From positions 124,001 through 188,000 of the forward strand of contig NZ_AP025307.1 in assembly GCF_036492635.1 (NCBI RefSeq): DNA of 64,000 nucleotides, given 5' to 3'. This stretch comes from Aureibacter tunicatorum. Lineage in GTDB: Bacteria > Bacteroidota > Bacteroidia > Cytophagales > Cyclobacteriaceae. The notes beneath the pieces were generated by a model, which had not been told where the DNA came from, searched no databases, and saw only the letters and a list, made by a program, of their open reading frames with translations. Positions 18,824 through 28,900 of the stretch are shown piece by piece (the first letter of the stretch is position 1; every line of letters starts with the position of its first letter). The position numbers and the translations under genes were made by a program.

Positions 18824-19429
18824 ATGGAATCTATGAATTGGTCAACGCACAATCAAAATACAAAGTTAATGGATTTGCCCATATCCAATACGCTGAGATA
18901 TGCTTTGAATTGGTTGGAGGAAGAAGGAAATTCTGTCGGGCATGCGATAGATTTGGGAGCCGGATCTGGAGTTGATTCATTTGGATTGTTGGAAAAAGGT
19001 TGGAAAGTTACAGCTGTTGATTTCGATGCAAACGCTTTGGATTTGATTCAAAAGAAAGTAGAAGAGTATGGTGGTATTGATAGATTGAACTGTTATTCAA
19101 CTTCTTTTGAAGAAATGGTTTTGCCGGCGAGCGACTTGATCAACGCTTCCTTTTCATTACCGTTTTGCAAGCCGGAAGCATTTGAACGAGTATGGAGTAT
19201 TATTTATGCTTCATTGCGAAGCAGGGGTGTCTTTTGCGGACATTTTTTTGGGAAAGAGGACAGCTGGTTTCCAAATGAAAATATGATCTTTCATGACGGC
19301 AAGGATATTGGGCGATGCTTTGAAAAATTCGATATTTTAAAAATTCAGGAAATCAATCGAATAGGCAAGACTCTTGGAGGCAAGGAAAAACATTGGCATG
19401 TTTTTCATATAGCAGCGGTAAAGCGTTAA
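18824..19429 (+). CDS. Class I SAM-dependent methyltransferase
   Basis: A 201-aa Rossmann methyltransferase. Motif I is AIDLGAGSGVDSFGL about residues 42-56; the acidic motif II VTAVDFDANALDLI is about 64-77; the post-motif region DLINASFSLPFC lies about 105-116. It is TehB/UbiE-like in size. The substrate is unknown. It is the last gene of the ABC operon next to the peptide locus, so it might methylate the peptide, or it may simply be a housekeeping passenger. A strong terminator follows. Confidence 0.8.
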   Translation: MESMNWSTHNQNTKLMDLPISNTLRYALNWLEEEGNSVGHAIDLGAGSGVDSFGLLEKGWKVTAVDFDANALDLIQKKVEEYGGIDRLNCYSTSFEEMVLPASDLINASFSLPFCKPEAFERVWSIIYASLRSRGVFCGHFFGKEDSWFPNENMIFHDGKDIGRCFEKFDILKIQEINRIGKTLGGKEKHWHVFHIAAVKR

Positions 19430-19457
19430 ATATTATAACATATAACGTTTAGATATA

Positions 19458-19509
19458 AGCATAATTGATTTTTGAAACGACCTTTCAAAAATCAATTATG
19501 CTTTTTTTC
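19458..19509 (+). terminator. Long-stem terminator after the methyltransferase
   Basis: A 20-bp perfect stem (19458-19477 with 19483-19502, loop CGACC) is followed by seven T. It ends the ABC operon just before the convergent membrane-protein gene. Confidence 0.95.
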
Positions 19510-19512
19510 AAA

Positions 19513-20118
19513 TTACTTTTTGAGATTATGCTCTGAATATATCAAGTAATTGGATACTGTTCCGGCGATCACAAAGAATATAGATGCTATTAAAGTCAGT
19601 GAAGCTAAAGTCCCGCTTCTCAACAGTCCCATGTCAATGAAATTGTTTGATGTGAAATAAGGGGAGTAAAATAAAAAGCTTGTGGTTATCAATATTTGGA
19701 TAGCATACGAATATATGATCGATTTTCTCTCTGTTCTTATATCAAAAATAACCAATGTCCAAGGATAGAATGCCAAGTTTAAAATATTAACCGCGACGAA
19801 TGGGGTTAATGAAGCATCGCAAAAATACGAAGCAAACCAGTTGGAGTAAAAAACAGGCATTACTGACATATAAAATTTGATGAATCTCTTGGCGCCATAT
19901 TTAAAGAATAAGACTGAAGATCCGAAAGTTAAAGTGCCAGCTAAAGGAATATGATACAGTCCCTTAAAATAAACGAGAGATAAAAGGGTGAATGTTACTC
20001 CGATAATGGTTGCTAAAAAGAGCCCATAGAGATTGGTTAATTGATGTCTCAAAGACTCGGTTATGGTAGCGTTTGACTTAAGTCCAATATTTAACATTGG
20101 AATTGATAAAAGTGACAT
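19513..20118 (-). CDS. Six-helix membrane protein, sensor-domain like
   Basis: A 201-aa protein with about six membrane helices and short loops, ending in a short charged tail (YSEHNLKK). The layout resembles the N-terminal membrane sensor of Bacteroidota histidine kinases or nucleotide cyclases, but no kinase or cyclase domain follows. It may be a free-standing homologue or a truncated receptor. The ATG at 20118 precedes a plausible cytoplasmic N-terminus. It is convergent with the methyltransferase gene. Confidence 0.6.
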   Translation of the reverse strand: MSLLSIPMLNIGLKSNATITESLRHQLTNLYGLFLATIIGVTFTLLSLVYFKGLYHIPLAGTLTFGSSVLFFKYGAKRFIKFYMSVMPVFYSNWFASYFCDASLTPFVAVNILNLAFYPWTLVIFDIRTERKSIIYSYAIQILITTSFLFYSPYFTSNNFIDMGLLRSGTLASLTLIASIFFVIAGTVSNYLIYSEHNLKK

Positions 20119-20959
20119 AATGTGAATATTTTGAAAAAATTATTAATATAAAAAAACTGATTCATTCAATTTAATAAATTATTAATATAAATAAAAAGCA
20201 AGTAATTAGAATTTTTTAAAACTTAGAAATACGATTTTCATTATTTAAATGTAGTAATGTTAATTATTTATATAGTTATAATGATTTATTGTTCTTTTCA
20301 AGTAGATCAAGGTTGATATTTTATGAGTTGATTTTATAATTAATATTATTATTTAGTCTTCTTTTGTTAAGTTATTATTAATGTCAGAGGTGTTGAAATA
20401 ATGTTTTGAAGAAAAAACTTTTGGCGATATGACGCTTAGGTTGATATATCATTTGACGTGAAAAATTAGTTTTTATAATTCACTTAATCGGTATAATCAG
20501 AATATATTAATGTTAGATTTGATGTGATGCAAATGAATGTAAAATAATTGAATAGTTATATTATCTACCTATATCGGGGTACTTATTAATTTTTAATTGC
20601 GAATTTATATAACTATATGTTTACATTCTTTTGATGTTATTTTTTAAATAAAAAATATAATATAAATATCTGTTTTCTGATTGTGATATTTATAATTATT
20701 TATTATTAGTAAAAAAATATCCTTGTAATGTATTATATGTAATTTTTCTTCTGATGTAATACTTAAAATATGATTTATTTAATATTTATACATATAAAGT
20801 AGTATATTTATATTGTTATAATAATAAATGTTATAAAAATTAAAATATATTTTCTTAATAAATAGATATTTATATTGATGTAATGAAAATATAGTATATA
20901 TTATGATCTGTAAATGATATAAAATGTCTTAATTATTAAATAAATTAAAATTTTAGAGA
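20119..20959. other. Extremely AT-rich gene-free stretch
   Basis: About 840 bp, visibly far more AT-rich than the flanks, with no open frame of useful length and no clear terminator or RNA. It separates the membrane-protein gene from the RHS cluster and may contain the cluster promoter or be a silenced or horizontally acquired boundary. Confidence 0.6.
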
Positions 20960-21214
20960 ATGATTAATAAATGTAAAATATACATGATCAGATTGTGTAA
21001 AATGATTTTATGTTTTGTTTTTTCATTTTGGTTGACAAATGGATTGTTTGCTAAGACCAGCAAGCAAGTTGAGCCTAATAAACAAATCACCGAAAAAGAA
21101 AGAAAACAGAAAGAGAAGCTTGAAAAAGAAACAAAAGCCTTGGAAAAGATTGAGTCAATAAAGGAAAATAGAAAGAAAAAGCCATTGGCAGATAAGTCTA
21201 AAGAATCTGAATAG
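20960..21214 (+). CDS. Small secreted charged protein
   Basis: An 84-aa protein with a signal sequence (about 1-31, ending NGLFAK) and a highly charged Lys/Glu coiled-coil-like tail of about 50 residues. I recognise no family. It is the first gene after the AT-rich gap and precedes the CUB-domain gene by 40 bp, in the same direction. It could be a small structural or chaperone-like periplasmic protein for the large proteins downstream. Confidence 0.5.
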   Translation: MINKCKIYMIRLCKMILCFVFSFWLTNGLFAKTSKQVEPNKQITEKERKQKEKLEKETKALEKIESIKENRKKKPLADKSKESE

Positions 21215-21254
21215 CTACTCGGAATAAACTTGAAGCAAACAAAAAGACATTCAA

Positions 21255-22358
21255 ATGAAAAACAAATACTACTATATACTGATTATACTTTTCACTTTTG
21301 GAATTAGCTTGTTTAGTCAAACAGCTAAAGGCCAAACGTCTTATGATTCGTATGGAACATATGAAGATAGTCCAGGCCGATATTATTATCATAATACATA
21401 TTCTACATTTACTATTAGTCCTACATACCCTGCCAATGCGAGTGATTATGAATTGGTGATTACATTTCTTGAGTTTGATATGGAGTGTAAGTATGATTAC
21501 GTTAGCGTTTATGAGGAGAACACACTTATTGGAGTATATGATTGTTATAAGCCAGCCCCTATAGTAATTGAAGGAGGAAATTCAGCAAGAATTGTAATTG
21601 ATACAGATGGTAACAATACGGATAATCTTAACTATGATGGATATAAAATAAAGTGGGAAGTAAGAGGGAAAAAAGCATTTATACCACATGAGGAGTCTTA
21701 TAATTCAGGATACTTGCCTCAGGCATCAGCTTATTCAGCCAATATCGGAATTAATAATAGTACCCAAGGAAAGGGATCGATGGCTTATGGAAGTGGCAAT
21801 TCTAGTAATGGTGAAAAAAGTTTTTCTGGAGGTGAGGGAATAGTATCCTCTAGCTATGCAAATTTTGCAATAGGTATGTTTAATTCAAGTCAAACAGGAA
21901 ATCTTCAATCATGGGCGTCAACTGATCCTGTTTTTGAGGTAGGTATAGGAAGCTCTTCCAATGATAGAAAAAATGCACTTACAGTGTTGAAAAATGGGAA
22001 AATTGGTATTGGCGAGGATATGTATACTGATTCTCAAATGAGCGGAAGCTACAAGTTATTTGTAAATGGAGGAATTAGAACTACACAAGTATATGTGACA
22101 AAGATGCCTTGGGCTGACTATGTGTTTGATAAAAGTTATGAGTTGAAACCTTTGGCAGAGGTTAAGGAGTTTATCGATGAAAATGGACATCTGCCAAATG
22201 TACCTATAGCTAGTGAAGTGGAAAAGGCTGGAGTTGACCTTGCGGAGGTTAATAAACTTTTGTTGGAAAAAATTGAGGAATTGACTTTGTATCTAATTCA
22301 GCAAGATGAAGAATTGAAAAATCAAAAAGCGCTAATTGAAGAATTAATGAACAGGTAA
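21255..22358 (+). CDS. Secreted protein with CUB domain and tail-fibre-like C-terminus
   Basis: A 367-aa secreted protein. Signal peptide about 1-27. A CUB-like domain about 30-137 has the LEFDMECKYDYVSVYEE core. A Gly/Ser-rich region with short repeats about 155-215 resembles YadA-type or fibre heads. Then GKIGIGEDMYTD, a fibre-like module, and a C-terminus with EVKEFIDENGHLPNVP and a coiled coil, which is the common Bacteroidota tail-fibre ending. A surface-exposed fibrous adhesin or structural partner of the RHS system is likely. Confidence 0.7.
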   Translation: MKNKYYYILIILFTFGISLFSQTAKGQTSYDSYGTYEDSPGRYYYHNTYSTFTISPTYPANASDYELVITFLEFDMECKYDYVSVYEENTLIGVYDCYKPAPIVIEGGNSARIVIDTDGNNTDNLNYDGYKIKWEVRGKKAFIPHEESYNSGYLPQASAYSANIGINNSTQGKGSMAYGSGNSSNGEKSFSGGEGIVSSSYANFAIGMFNSSQTGNLQSWASTDPVFEVGIGSSSNDRKNALTVLKNGKIGIGEDMYTDSQMSGSYKLFVNGGIRTTQVYVTKMPWADYVFDKSYELKPLAEVKEFIDENGHLPNVPIASEVEKAGVDLAEVNKLLLEKIEELTLYLIQQDEELKNQKALIEELMNR

Positions 22359-22373
22359 GATAGCTATAACGTT

Positions 22374-23747
22374 ATGTTTAATTTGTGGTATTCGATTTTA
22401 ACTAGTGTTATTTGTTCAATATTAATGCTTTTGATGATCAATGGATGCGGGATTCGTAGACCTACGGTTGATGCTTTTCAAGATTCATTGAGTGATAGCC
22501 TATTTAGAGTGAATAATGTTCAAGAGAAGCTTGAAGAAGAGAGGCATTTTATGAATGGAGATATTAGTGAAGAAGATATTAAAGATAAGGTTGGCAAAAG
22601 ACGGTTTGATCAGTGGCGCAAGAATCAAAGCCATGATTTAAGTCAATTTCAAGATACTTATCAAGAAATGGTTAATATTGGGGAGTTGGACTCAAAGCGT
22701 TTGCTCGAGGAATTGCCGATAGATAAGGGAGGAATGGATAATGCAAGGAGGGAGTTGAAACCTACAAATTGGAAGGATAGCTTGAAGATTCAATCTAGAC
22801 CAGCTTCATTTCCTGTGTTTGAACCAAAAGATAGCCTTGGAGCTGGGATTCAATCGCTTGAGTTTGATGAAATGGATTGGCAAGATCATAGTGCTTATTC
22901 TGAGAACTTCAATGATAAATTTGATTCTACTCAAAGCTCTTATGAGAATGAGACATCCTTTCTAATGAATAGAATTGATTCAGTGAATGCTATGAGTGGA
23001 GATATTAGTGATGAACTGTCAAATCTTCAAACTTATAATCGTGATGATGCAATTGAAGCTGGAAAGGATTTATTGAACATTAATGCTGGGTTGGACAAAT
23101 ATGATTCTCTTTTTGATGATGCACTAAATGAAATGAAGATGTTGGATGATAAGTCAAACAAAGTCCTCAAGAAATTGGATCAGAAAGAATTCAAAAGAAT
23201 GAAAAAGAATGCTAAAAATTTAGGCTATTCGGTTTCGGAGAAAGAGTATGGAGATCAATTGAAGATGCTTGAAGTAAAAAAAAGAAAGTTTAAACTATTG
23301 CCTGAAAACTCTTTTTTTGAAGGAAATTTAGCATTAAACAATATTGAAAATGGGAATGTATCCTTTGGTTTTTCTCCTTATTTTGGTTACAAACTGAGTG
23401 AGAAAACAATTCTGGGACTTGGTGTCTCATTGCAAGTTAATGCTGATACCACTTTGAATGTAAATTCTTCAGTGAGTTACAAAGTGTTTGGAAGACACCA
23501 TGTTTACAAAGAGATTGTTTATGTTCAATCAGAGTATGAAATGTTTTTTTCCAATGCATCGTATTTGTCAGCAGAACAGAGTTTTGATAAAAAATATCAA
23601 TATGATGTTTTATTGGGTATCGGAGGGACGTTGCCTATTTTGGAAAAAGGGGGAATTAATCTAGCTGTTTTATACAGATTGAATAAGGATATTGAGAGCC
23701 CTCAAAAGGGAAATCCTTGGATAATAAGGTTTGGTTACAATTTTTAA
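22374..23747 (+). CDS. Lipoprotein with coiled coil and small beta-barrel-like C-terminus
   Basis: A 457-aa protein. N-terminal hydrophobic segment ending MINGCG, consistent with a lipobox (Cys about residue 25). Residues 30-310 are highly charged and mostly helical. The C-terminal part (about 315-457) has amphipathic strands such as NVSFGFSPYFGYKLS and ends in WIIRFGYNF, as in outer-membrane proteins. I know no named family. It is 15 bp after the CUB gene and 15 bp before the next gene, in the RHS cluster. Confidence 0.6.
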   Translation: MFNLWYSILTSVICSILMLLMINGCGIRRPTVDAFQDSLSDSLFRVNNVQEKLEEERHFMNGDISEEDIKDKVGKRRFDQWRKNQSHDLSQFQDTYQEMVNIGELDSKRLLEELPIDKGGMDNARRELKPTNWKDSLKIQSRPASFPVFEPKDSLGAGIQSLEFDEMDWQDHSAYSENFNDKFDSTQSSYENETSFLMNRIDSVNAMSGDISDELSNLQTYNRDDAIEAGKDLLNINAGLDKYDSLFDDALNEMKMLDDKSNKVLKKLDQKEFKRMKKNAKNLGYSVSEKEYGDQLKMLEVKKRKFKLLPENSFFEGNLALNNIENGNVSFGFSPYFGYKLSEKTILGLGVSLQVNADTTLNVNSSVSYKVFGRHHVYKEIVYVQSEYEMFFSNASYLSAEQSFDKKYQYDVLLGIGGTLPILEKGGINLAVLYRLNKDIESPQKGNPWIIRFGYNF

Positions 23748-23762
23748 AGGGTAAAAGAATTT

Positions 23763-24833
23763 ATGAGATTATTAATTTTGATATTCATTATCCCATTAAT
23801 GATAAGTCAAGGGTTGGGACAAAATTATTATGACGGGGTGAGCATGAGTCATAAACTGAATGAGCAAAATGGGTTGTTTAATGCGATTCTGGTCTATCAT
23901 ATGCCGGATAGCGTTAATTTGCATGAGATATATTTGAAACAACAAGACGATAGAGCATGGCAGAAGATTGATTGCGATAAAAGAAGCAGGAATCGAAATA
24001 TTGGGACAGTCGTAAATGGCCAGAAATACGAATGGTATCTGTCCGGGAAATATGCTAATGGAGAAACATTCAAAAGCCAAACAGCAATTTTCGCAGTGCC
24101 TGAAATTATTCCTTCATTTGAGAATCTTCCGGATGTTAAGGCTTATTATGTCGAGTTGGCAAGAAATAAAAAGTTAAAAGTCGATAGTTTGGTTCATAAG
24201 AAGATTCTTGTGAGTTTCGATACTTATGGTTTTGAAACAAAGTATACCGAAGGTAGTATTTTAAATGAATTCAAAGAGGTTATTTCAAATTTTTACTTTG
24301 AAAATAGGCTGGGAAGGAATTATCATATTATAGACCTAGAAGATATTGATTATAAATGGGAAGATGGTAAAGTTTATGAGTTGTTGGTCAAAAACCAACT
24401 TCAGGATTATTACGGACTATCCTTTAGATTGATAAGTTACGAAAATTCAATTACTCTAGATATAAATGCATTGCCCTTGAATGTGGAGTGTGAATTTCCT
24501 CAAGCTAATAGAGTAAAGTACAGAGGAAGTGTGGAAAATGGAGAACCTCCCTATAATATTATCTGGAAAGTTTCAAAAGACTTAGAGGGCAAGGACTTGC
24601 TATATAAACCAATGGAAATGACTGTGAATCATGCAGATAGTATCCCTTCAGTGGATGTTCAAAAGCCATTGGGCTATTATGTGACGCTGTACGCTAGAGA
24701 TGTTTGTGGCATTGAGGAATTTCAAATTATCCAAGCGACTTGCTCAGATAAAGAAGACAGTGAAGCAACATTGAATATTGAATTGTGGACTAAGCCAAAT
24801 ACAAGTAATAATAAATCATCGAGTGGAAAATGA
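23763..24833 (+). CDS. Secreted protein of unknown function
   Basis: A 356-aa protein with a signal peptide (about 1-19, ISQGLGQ). Residues 30-110 look like a fibronectin/Ig-type fold (YEWYLSGKYANGETF). The remainder is mixed, with three or four Cys near the C-terminal third, suggesting an extracytoplasmic disulfide-containing domain. No family recognised. The stop overlaps the next start by 4 bp (ATGA), showing operon coupling. Confidence 0.55.
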   Translation: MRLLILIFIIPLMISQGLGQNYYDGVSMSHKLNEQNGLFNAILVYHMPDSVNLHEIYLKQQDDRAWQKIDCDKRSRNRNIGTVVNGQKYEWYLSGKYANGETFKSQTAIFAVPEIIPSFENLPDVKAYYVELARNKKLKVDSLVHKKILVSFDTYGFETKYTEGSILNEFKEVISNFYFENRLGRNYHIIDLEDIDYKWEDGKVYELLVKNQLQDYYGLSFRLISYENSITLDINALPLNVECEFPQANRVKYRGSVENGEPPYNIIWKVSKDLEGKDLLYKPMEMTVNHADSIPSVDVQKPLGYYVTLYARDVCGIEEFQIIQATCSDKEDSEATLNIELWTKPNTSNNKSSSGK

Positions 24834-25321
24834 AGCAAAGGATATTAATCGTAATTGGAATAATTTTACTTCTATCTGCTTGCAATCAAGCGGATAAAAA
24901 ATTGCTTGGAACAAGCAGCTTGAAGGTGGGATATGTCGATAACATGCTATTGCTGGAGAAATATCGTGCGACTATTGTTGAGTATCAGGATCTTAAAGTT
25001 TTCAAGGAAAAACAAGTGGCAACTTTGGATTCGTTAATGAAACTAGTGAATCTAGAAGATAATCCTGTAGAAGCGGAAATGAAGATGAAAAATTTTAATC
25101 ATCAGAAATCGATTCTTATGGACAAAGAAAATGAAATCGTCCAAATGATAGAGCGTAAAGCTTGGAATAAAATCAACCAAGACTTGAAAGAGTTTGGAGA
25201 CTTGGAAGGCTATAGTTATATATTAGGAGCTATGGGCAATGGGTCATTAATGTATGCCTCAAAGACTGAAGATATAACGATGGACGTGTTGGAATACTCA
25301 AATAAAAAAAGCCATGAATAA
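24830..25321 (+). CDS. OmpH/Skp-like lipoprotein chaperone
   Basis: A 163-aa lipoprotein with lipobox LSAC (Cys about 18). After it comes the OmpH/Skp pattern: KVGYVDNMLLLEKY, a long helical arm of alternating charged residues, then YSYILGAMGNGSLMYAS, the usual C-terminal beta strand pair. Skp-type proteins hold unfolded outer-membrane or secreted proteins. Its place in front of the giant secreted proteins suggests a dedicated chaperone. It overlaps both neighbours. Confidence 0.75.
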   Translation: MKQRILIVIGIILLLSACNQADKKLLGTSSLKVGYVDNMLLLEKYRATIVEYQDLKVFKEKQVATLDSLMKLVNLEDNPVEAEMKMKNFNHQKSILMDKENEIVQMIERKAWNKINQDLKEFGDLEGYSYILGAMGNGSLMYASKTEDITMDVLEYSNKKSHE

Positions 25322-25895
25322 AGTTAGTATTTTGATTATTATCATGATGACGATCTGCATGTCTTGTGGTACTGATAATTTAAGTCCAAATGAGTACATT
25401 GAGTATGTTGAGAGGAAAGATGGAGACTTTAAAGAGAAGTTTACTGGAGAGGAATACACTCTGGAAATATTTCATACACCTAAGGAGTATTTGGCACTGA
25501 AAGATTCAATTGTCAAAGGAAAATCTTATTTCAAATCGCTTGAGAGCTATGGCAATATGATGTATTTCAATATGACTTTGAAGTCGAATGATGGCAATGA
25601 CTTGTTGAAAAGACATGCTAAAGATGCTCAAGAAGTGCAAAGAAAAGTTTACTATTTTTCATATGATATTAAGAAGGATATAAGCCTTATTTTCGATGGT
25701 GAGATTTACCCTTGCGAGATGTTTCATTTTGAAAGATCCTATGATTTGAAAAAAGATGAGAGAAACATGATCGTGGGATTTTATATCAATGAAAAGCCTG
25801 AAGGGAAAGCTTCTGTAAGGTTGTCTTCAACATTTATGGATTTTGAAGCTTATGCGGATATTATAATGAATAATTCGGTGAAATTGAAGATATGA
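25314..25895 (+). CDS. Lipoprotein of unknown function
   Basis: A 193-aa lipoprotein with lipobox ICMSC (Cys about 18). The body is mixed alpha/beta with many charged residues and no motif that I recognise. It overlaps the Skp-like gene by 8 bp and precedes the 1688-aa gene by 47 bp. It probably works with the same secretion or surface complex. Confidence 0.55.
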   Translation: MNKVSILIIIMMTICMSCGTDNLSPNEYIEYVERKDGDFKEKFTGEEYTLEIFHTPKEYLALKDSIVKGKSYFKSLESYGNMMYFNMTLKSNDGNDLLKRHAKDAQEVQRKVYYFSYDIKKDISLIFDGEIYPCEMFHFERSYDLKKDERNMIVGFYINEKPEGKASVRLSSTFMDFEAYADIIMNNSVKLKI

Positions 25896-25942
25896 TCCAA
25901 AGTAATTAGCGATTAATCAACAGACAATAGCAAACTACACAT

Positions 25943-28900
25943 ATGACAAGAATATTACGAAAGAGACTGCTGAGGAAAATGGCATTGTTGCTCAGTGTGA
26001 ACATGCTTGTGCAAAATATTGGTATGCCAATAGCTTTTGCGCTAACATCAGGTCCAAGTCAACCGGAAGTGCAATCATTCGAGCCTATTGGCACTACGGA
26101 AATGGTCAATTTGTTTACCGGTGACTTTACTTATAACATTCCTTTGTTTGATTTACCTGGACCCAATGGAGGCTACCCTTTTAATTTGGCTTATCACGCT
26201 GGCGTTGGCATGGATCAAGAGGCTAGCTGGGTAGGTTTAGGTTGGAATTTGAATCCCGGTGTGATTAATCGGCAGATGAGGGGCTTGCCGGATGATTTTA
26301 ATGGCGATAAGGTAACTTATAAAGCCAAAATGAATGATAACTGGACCGCTGGAGGGAAATTGGGTATTGGATTCGAGTTTTTTGGCAAAGGTGAGGATCA
26401 GCTTGGAATAGGAGGAAACGCTAGCGCTGGACTCAATGTTTATTATAATAATTATAAAGGAATTGGGACGGCAATAGATGCTTCAGGAGGGTTGAGCAAA
26501 GCTATGGGATCGCATATGACAGGAGGTCTTGGGTTTAACTTTAGCATGGATTCCAATCAAGGTGTGTCAGCGGGCATGAACGTGTCTTTGAGTTCTCAAA
26601 CCAAAAAAATGAAAGATAATGACAGAAAGGGCACTTTTGGTATAGGTTTAGGATACAATTCAATGGAAGGCTTGAAAAGTATTTCTTTCGGTTTGAGTGC
26701 CTCTGAGGAAGTTAAAAGCTTTAAAAATAAAAAAGGCAAAACAAGAAGCATATCTGAATCAAGATCATTGGGGAGCGCGCATATTAGTTTATCGTCGCCT
26801 GGTTTTACACCAATGAATGGGTTAATTCCAAAAAATTCGAACTTCTCTTTCAATGCCAAATTCATGGTTGGAGCTTGGGGAGCATTCCCTGATGTTTATG
26901 TTGGAGGATATTTCAATCGACAAGAGTTGAACAGCAATAAGACATTGCCCACTTATGGATATCTTCATTATCAAGATATTGAAAAAACAAAGATGGTTAC
27001 TGACGAAGCTGGAAATGAACAACTTGTTCTTTTGCCTCACCCAGTAACGGATTTTAATCGAGAACAGGATGGAATGGTGTCCGAAGATGTTCCAAATTTG
27101 CCTATTCCATCATTGACGAATGATGTTTATTCTGCTGTAGGCCAAGGCATGTCTTTTATGTACAGGCCTTTCAGAAATGATATTGGCATGGTGGGCAATC
27201 AGCATGTCCAATCGGAAAATAAAATAGAGGATAATATATCTTTGGGTGTGGATATCGGCCCGGCGTTTACACATTTTGGAGCAAACTTGACTTCTCATAT
27301 TAATGAAATAAATGTTTCGCCTTGGTATGAGGATAATCAAGTAGCCGAATATATGAAATTTGAAAAGTTCAAAAGTGGAGATGTGTATGAACCTGTTGCT
27401 TTTAGAGCTTATGGAGAAGCTTCGGTTGATGAGCAACAGTTTTTTCAAAAGTATAAAGAGGAAAGGCCGATAACAGCCAATGTTAAGACGAAGAAGTTAA
27501 AAGCGGAGCTGGATATAGATTATGTAAGGGAGGATACCAGAAAGAAGCGAGCTAGGAATGTAATTCCTATTACCAACAGGGAGTTATTGAAAAAAACTTC
27601 TGAAGGAAAATGGCTAGAGCTTGACAATTTGTATAAAATCGATATTGTTGAAAGGTATAGCAATTCGGGTAGTATCAATTATAGAGATTTTAATGCAAGC
27701 TTGGTGAAGTATGAAAGAGATCCCGCTGAAAATGGAGATCAAGATAAAGCCAAGCATATGAAAAAAGATCATACGGCTGGATTTACAGTTTTGAATGCTG
27801 ATGGCATGAGATATGTTTATGGCATACCTGCTTACAATTTTTATCAAAAGGAAAAAATTTACGCAACTGATCGAACACCGTCTTCTTCATCGCCTTCTCG
27901 TGTTCAACATGGATCAACAGGAAGCAATGGCGATGGTTTTGAAAAAGAAACTGAAATGCCTGCATACGCTCATTCTTATTTGCTGACTTCTATTGTTGGT
28001 CCTGATTATGTGGATCTTACGAATGATGGGGTGACTGAGGATGATCTTGGCTACTGGGTAAAGTTTACTTATGAAAGAGTAAATGATCGAGAGAACCCTT
28101 ACAAATGGAGAGCTCCGTATGATAAAGATAATTTTATGGAGGGGTTGATATCTGATCAAAAAGATAATAGAGCATCATATGTTTACGGGGAAAAAGAGGT
28201 TTGGTATTTGGCAAAGGCTGAAACCAAAACGCATATAGCTTATTTCGATATAGGCACGAGCAATGGCGATGGCAGATATGATGGTTATGGAGCTCTTGAA
28301 AATGGAGAAAAAGACAATAGTTCTCGAATGAGATCTTTACACCAAATTACTTTATGCACCCGTGCCGGAGGTATTGATAAACCTTTAAAGAAGATAAGGT
28401 TCCAATATGCGACAGCGGGGTATAATGATTTGGCTGGAGGAGCTCCAAATAGTTCAGGAGGCAAGCTGACTTTGACTGAATTGAGCATGGAATATGGAAG
28501 CAACTACAGAGGGAGTTTAAGTCCTTATATTTTTGAGTATAACGATGCGCCATATAGCGAGGAAAAATACGACAGATGGGGTAATTATAAATCAATAGTC
28601 AGCGAAGCCGATAATAATATATTCCCCTATGTGGATCAAAAGCTCTCCAATTCAGAACAGAGAAATAGAGATGCAAGCGCCTGGAATTTGAAAAAAATAA
28701 AGATGCCTTCTGGCGGAGAGATAACTGTGGACTATGAAATGGATGACTATGCTTATGTCCAACATAAGCAAGCAATGCAGATGACCAAAATAGTAAATCC
28801 AATATTTGATCAAGATAATCAGGTTACAAGCGTTACTACTGAGCCTATTGATCTTGGAAGCACAGATAAATTGTATTTCCCGCTAAAGAAAGCGTATCAA

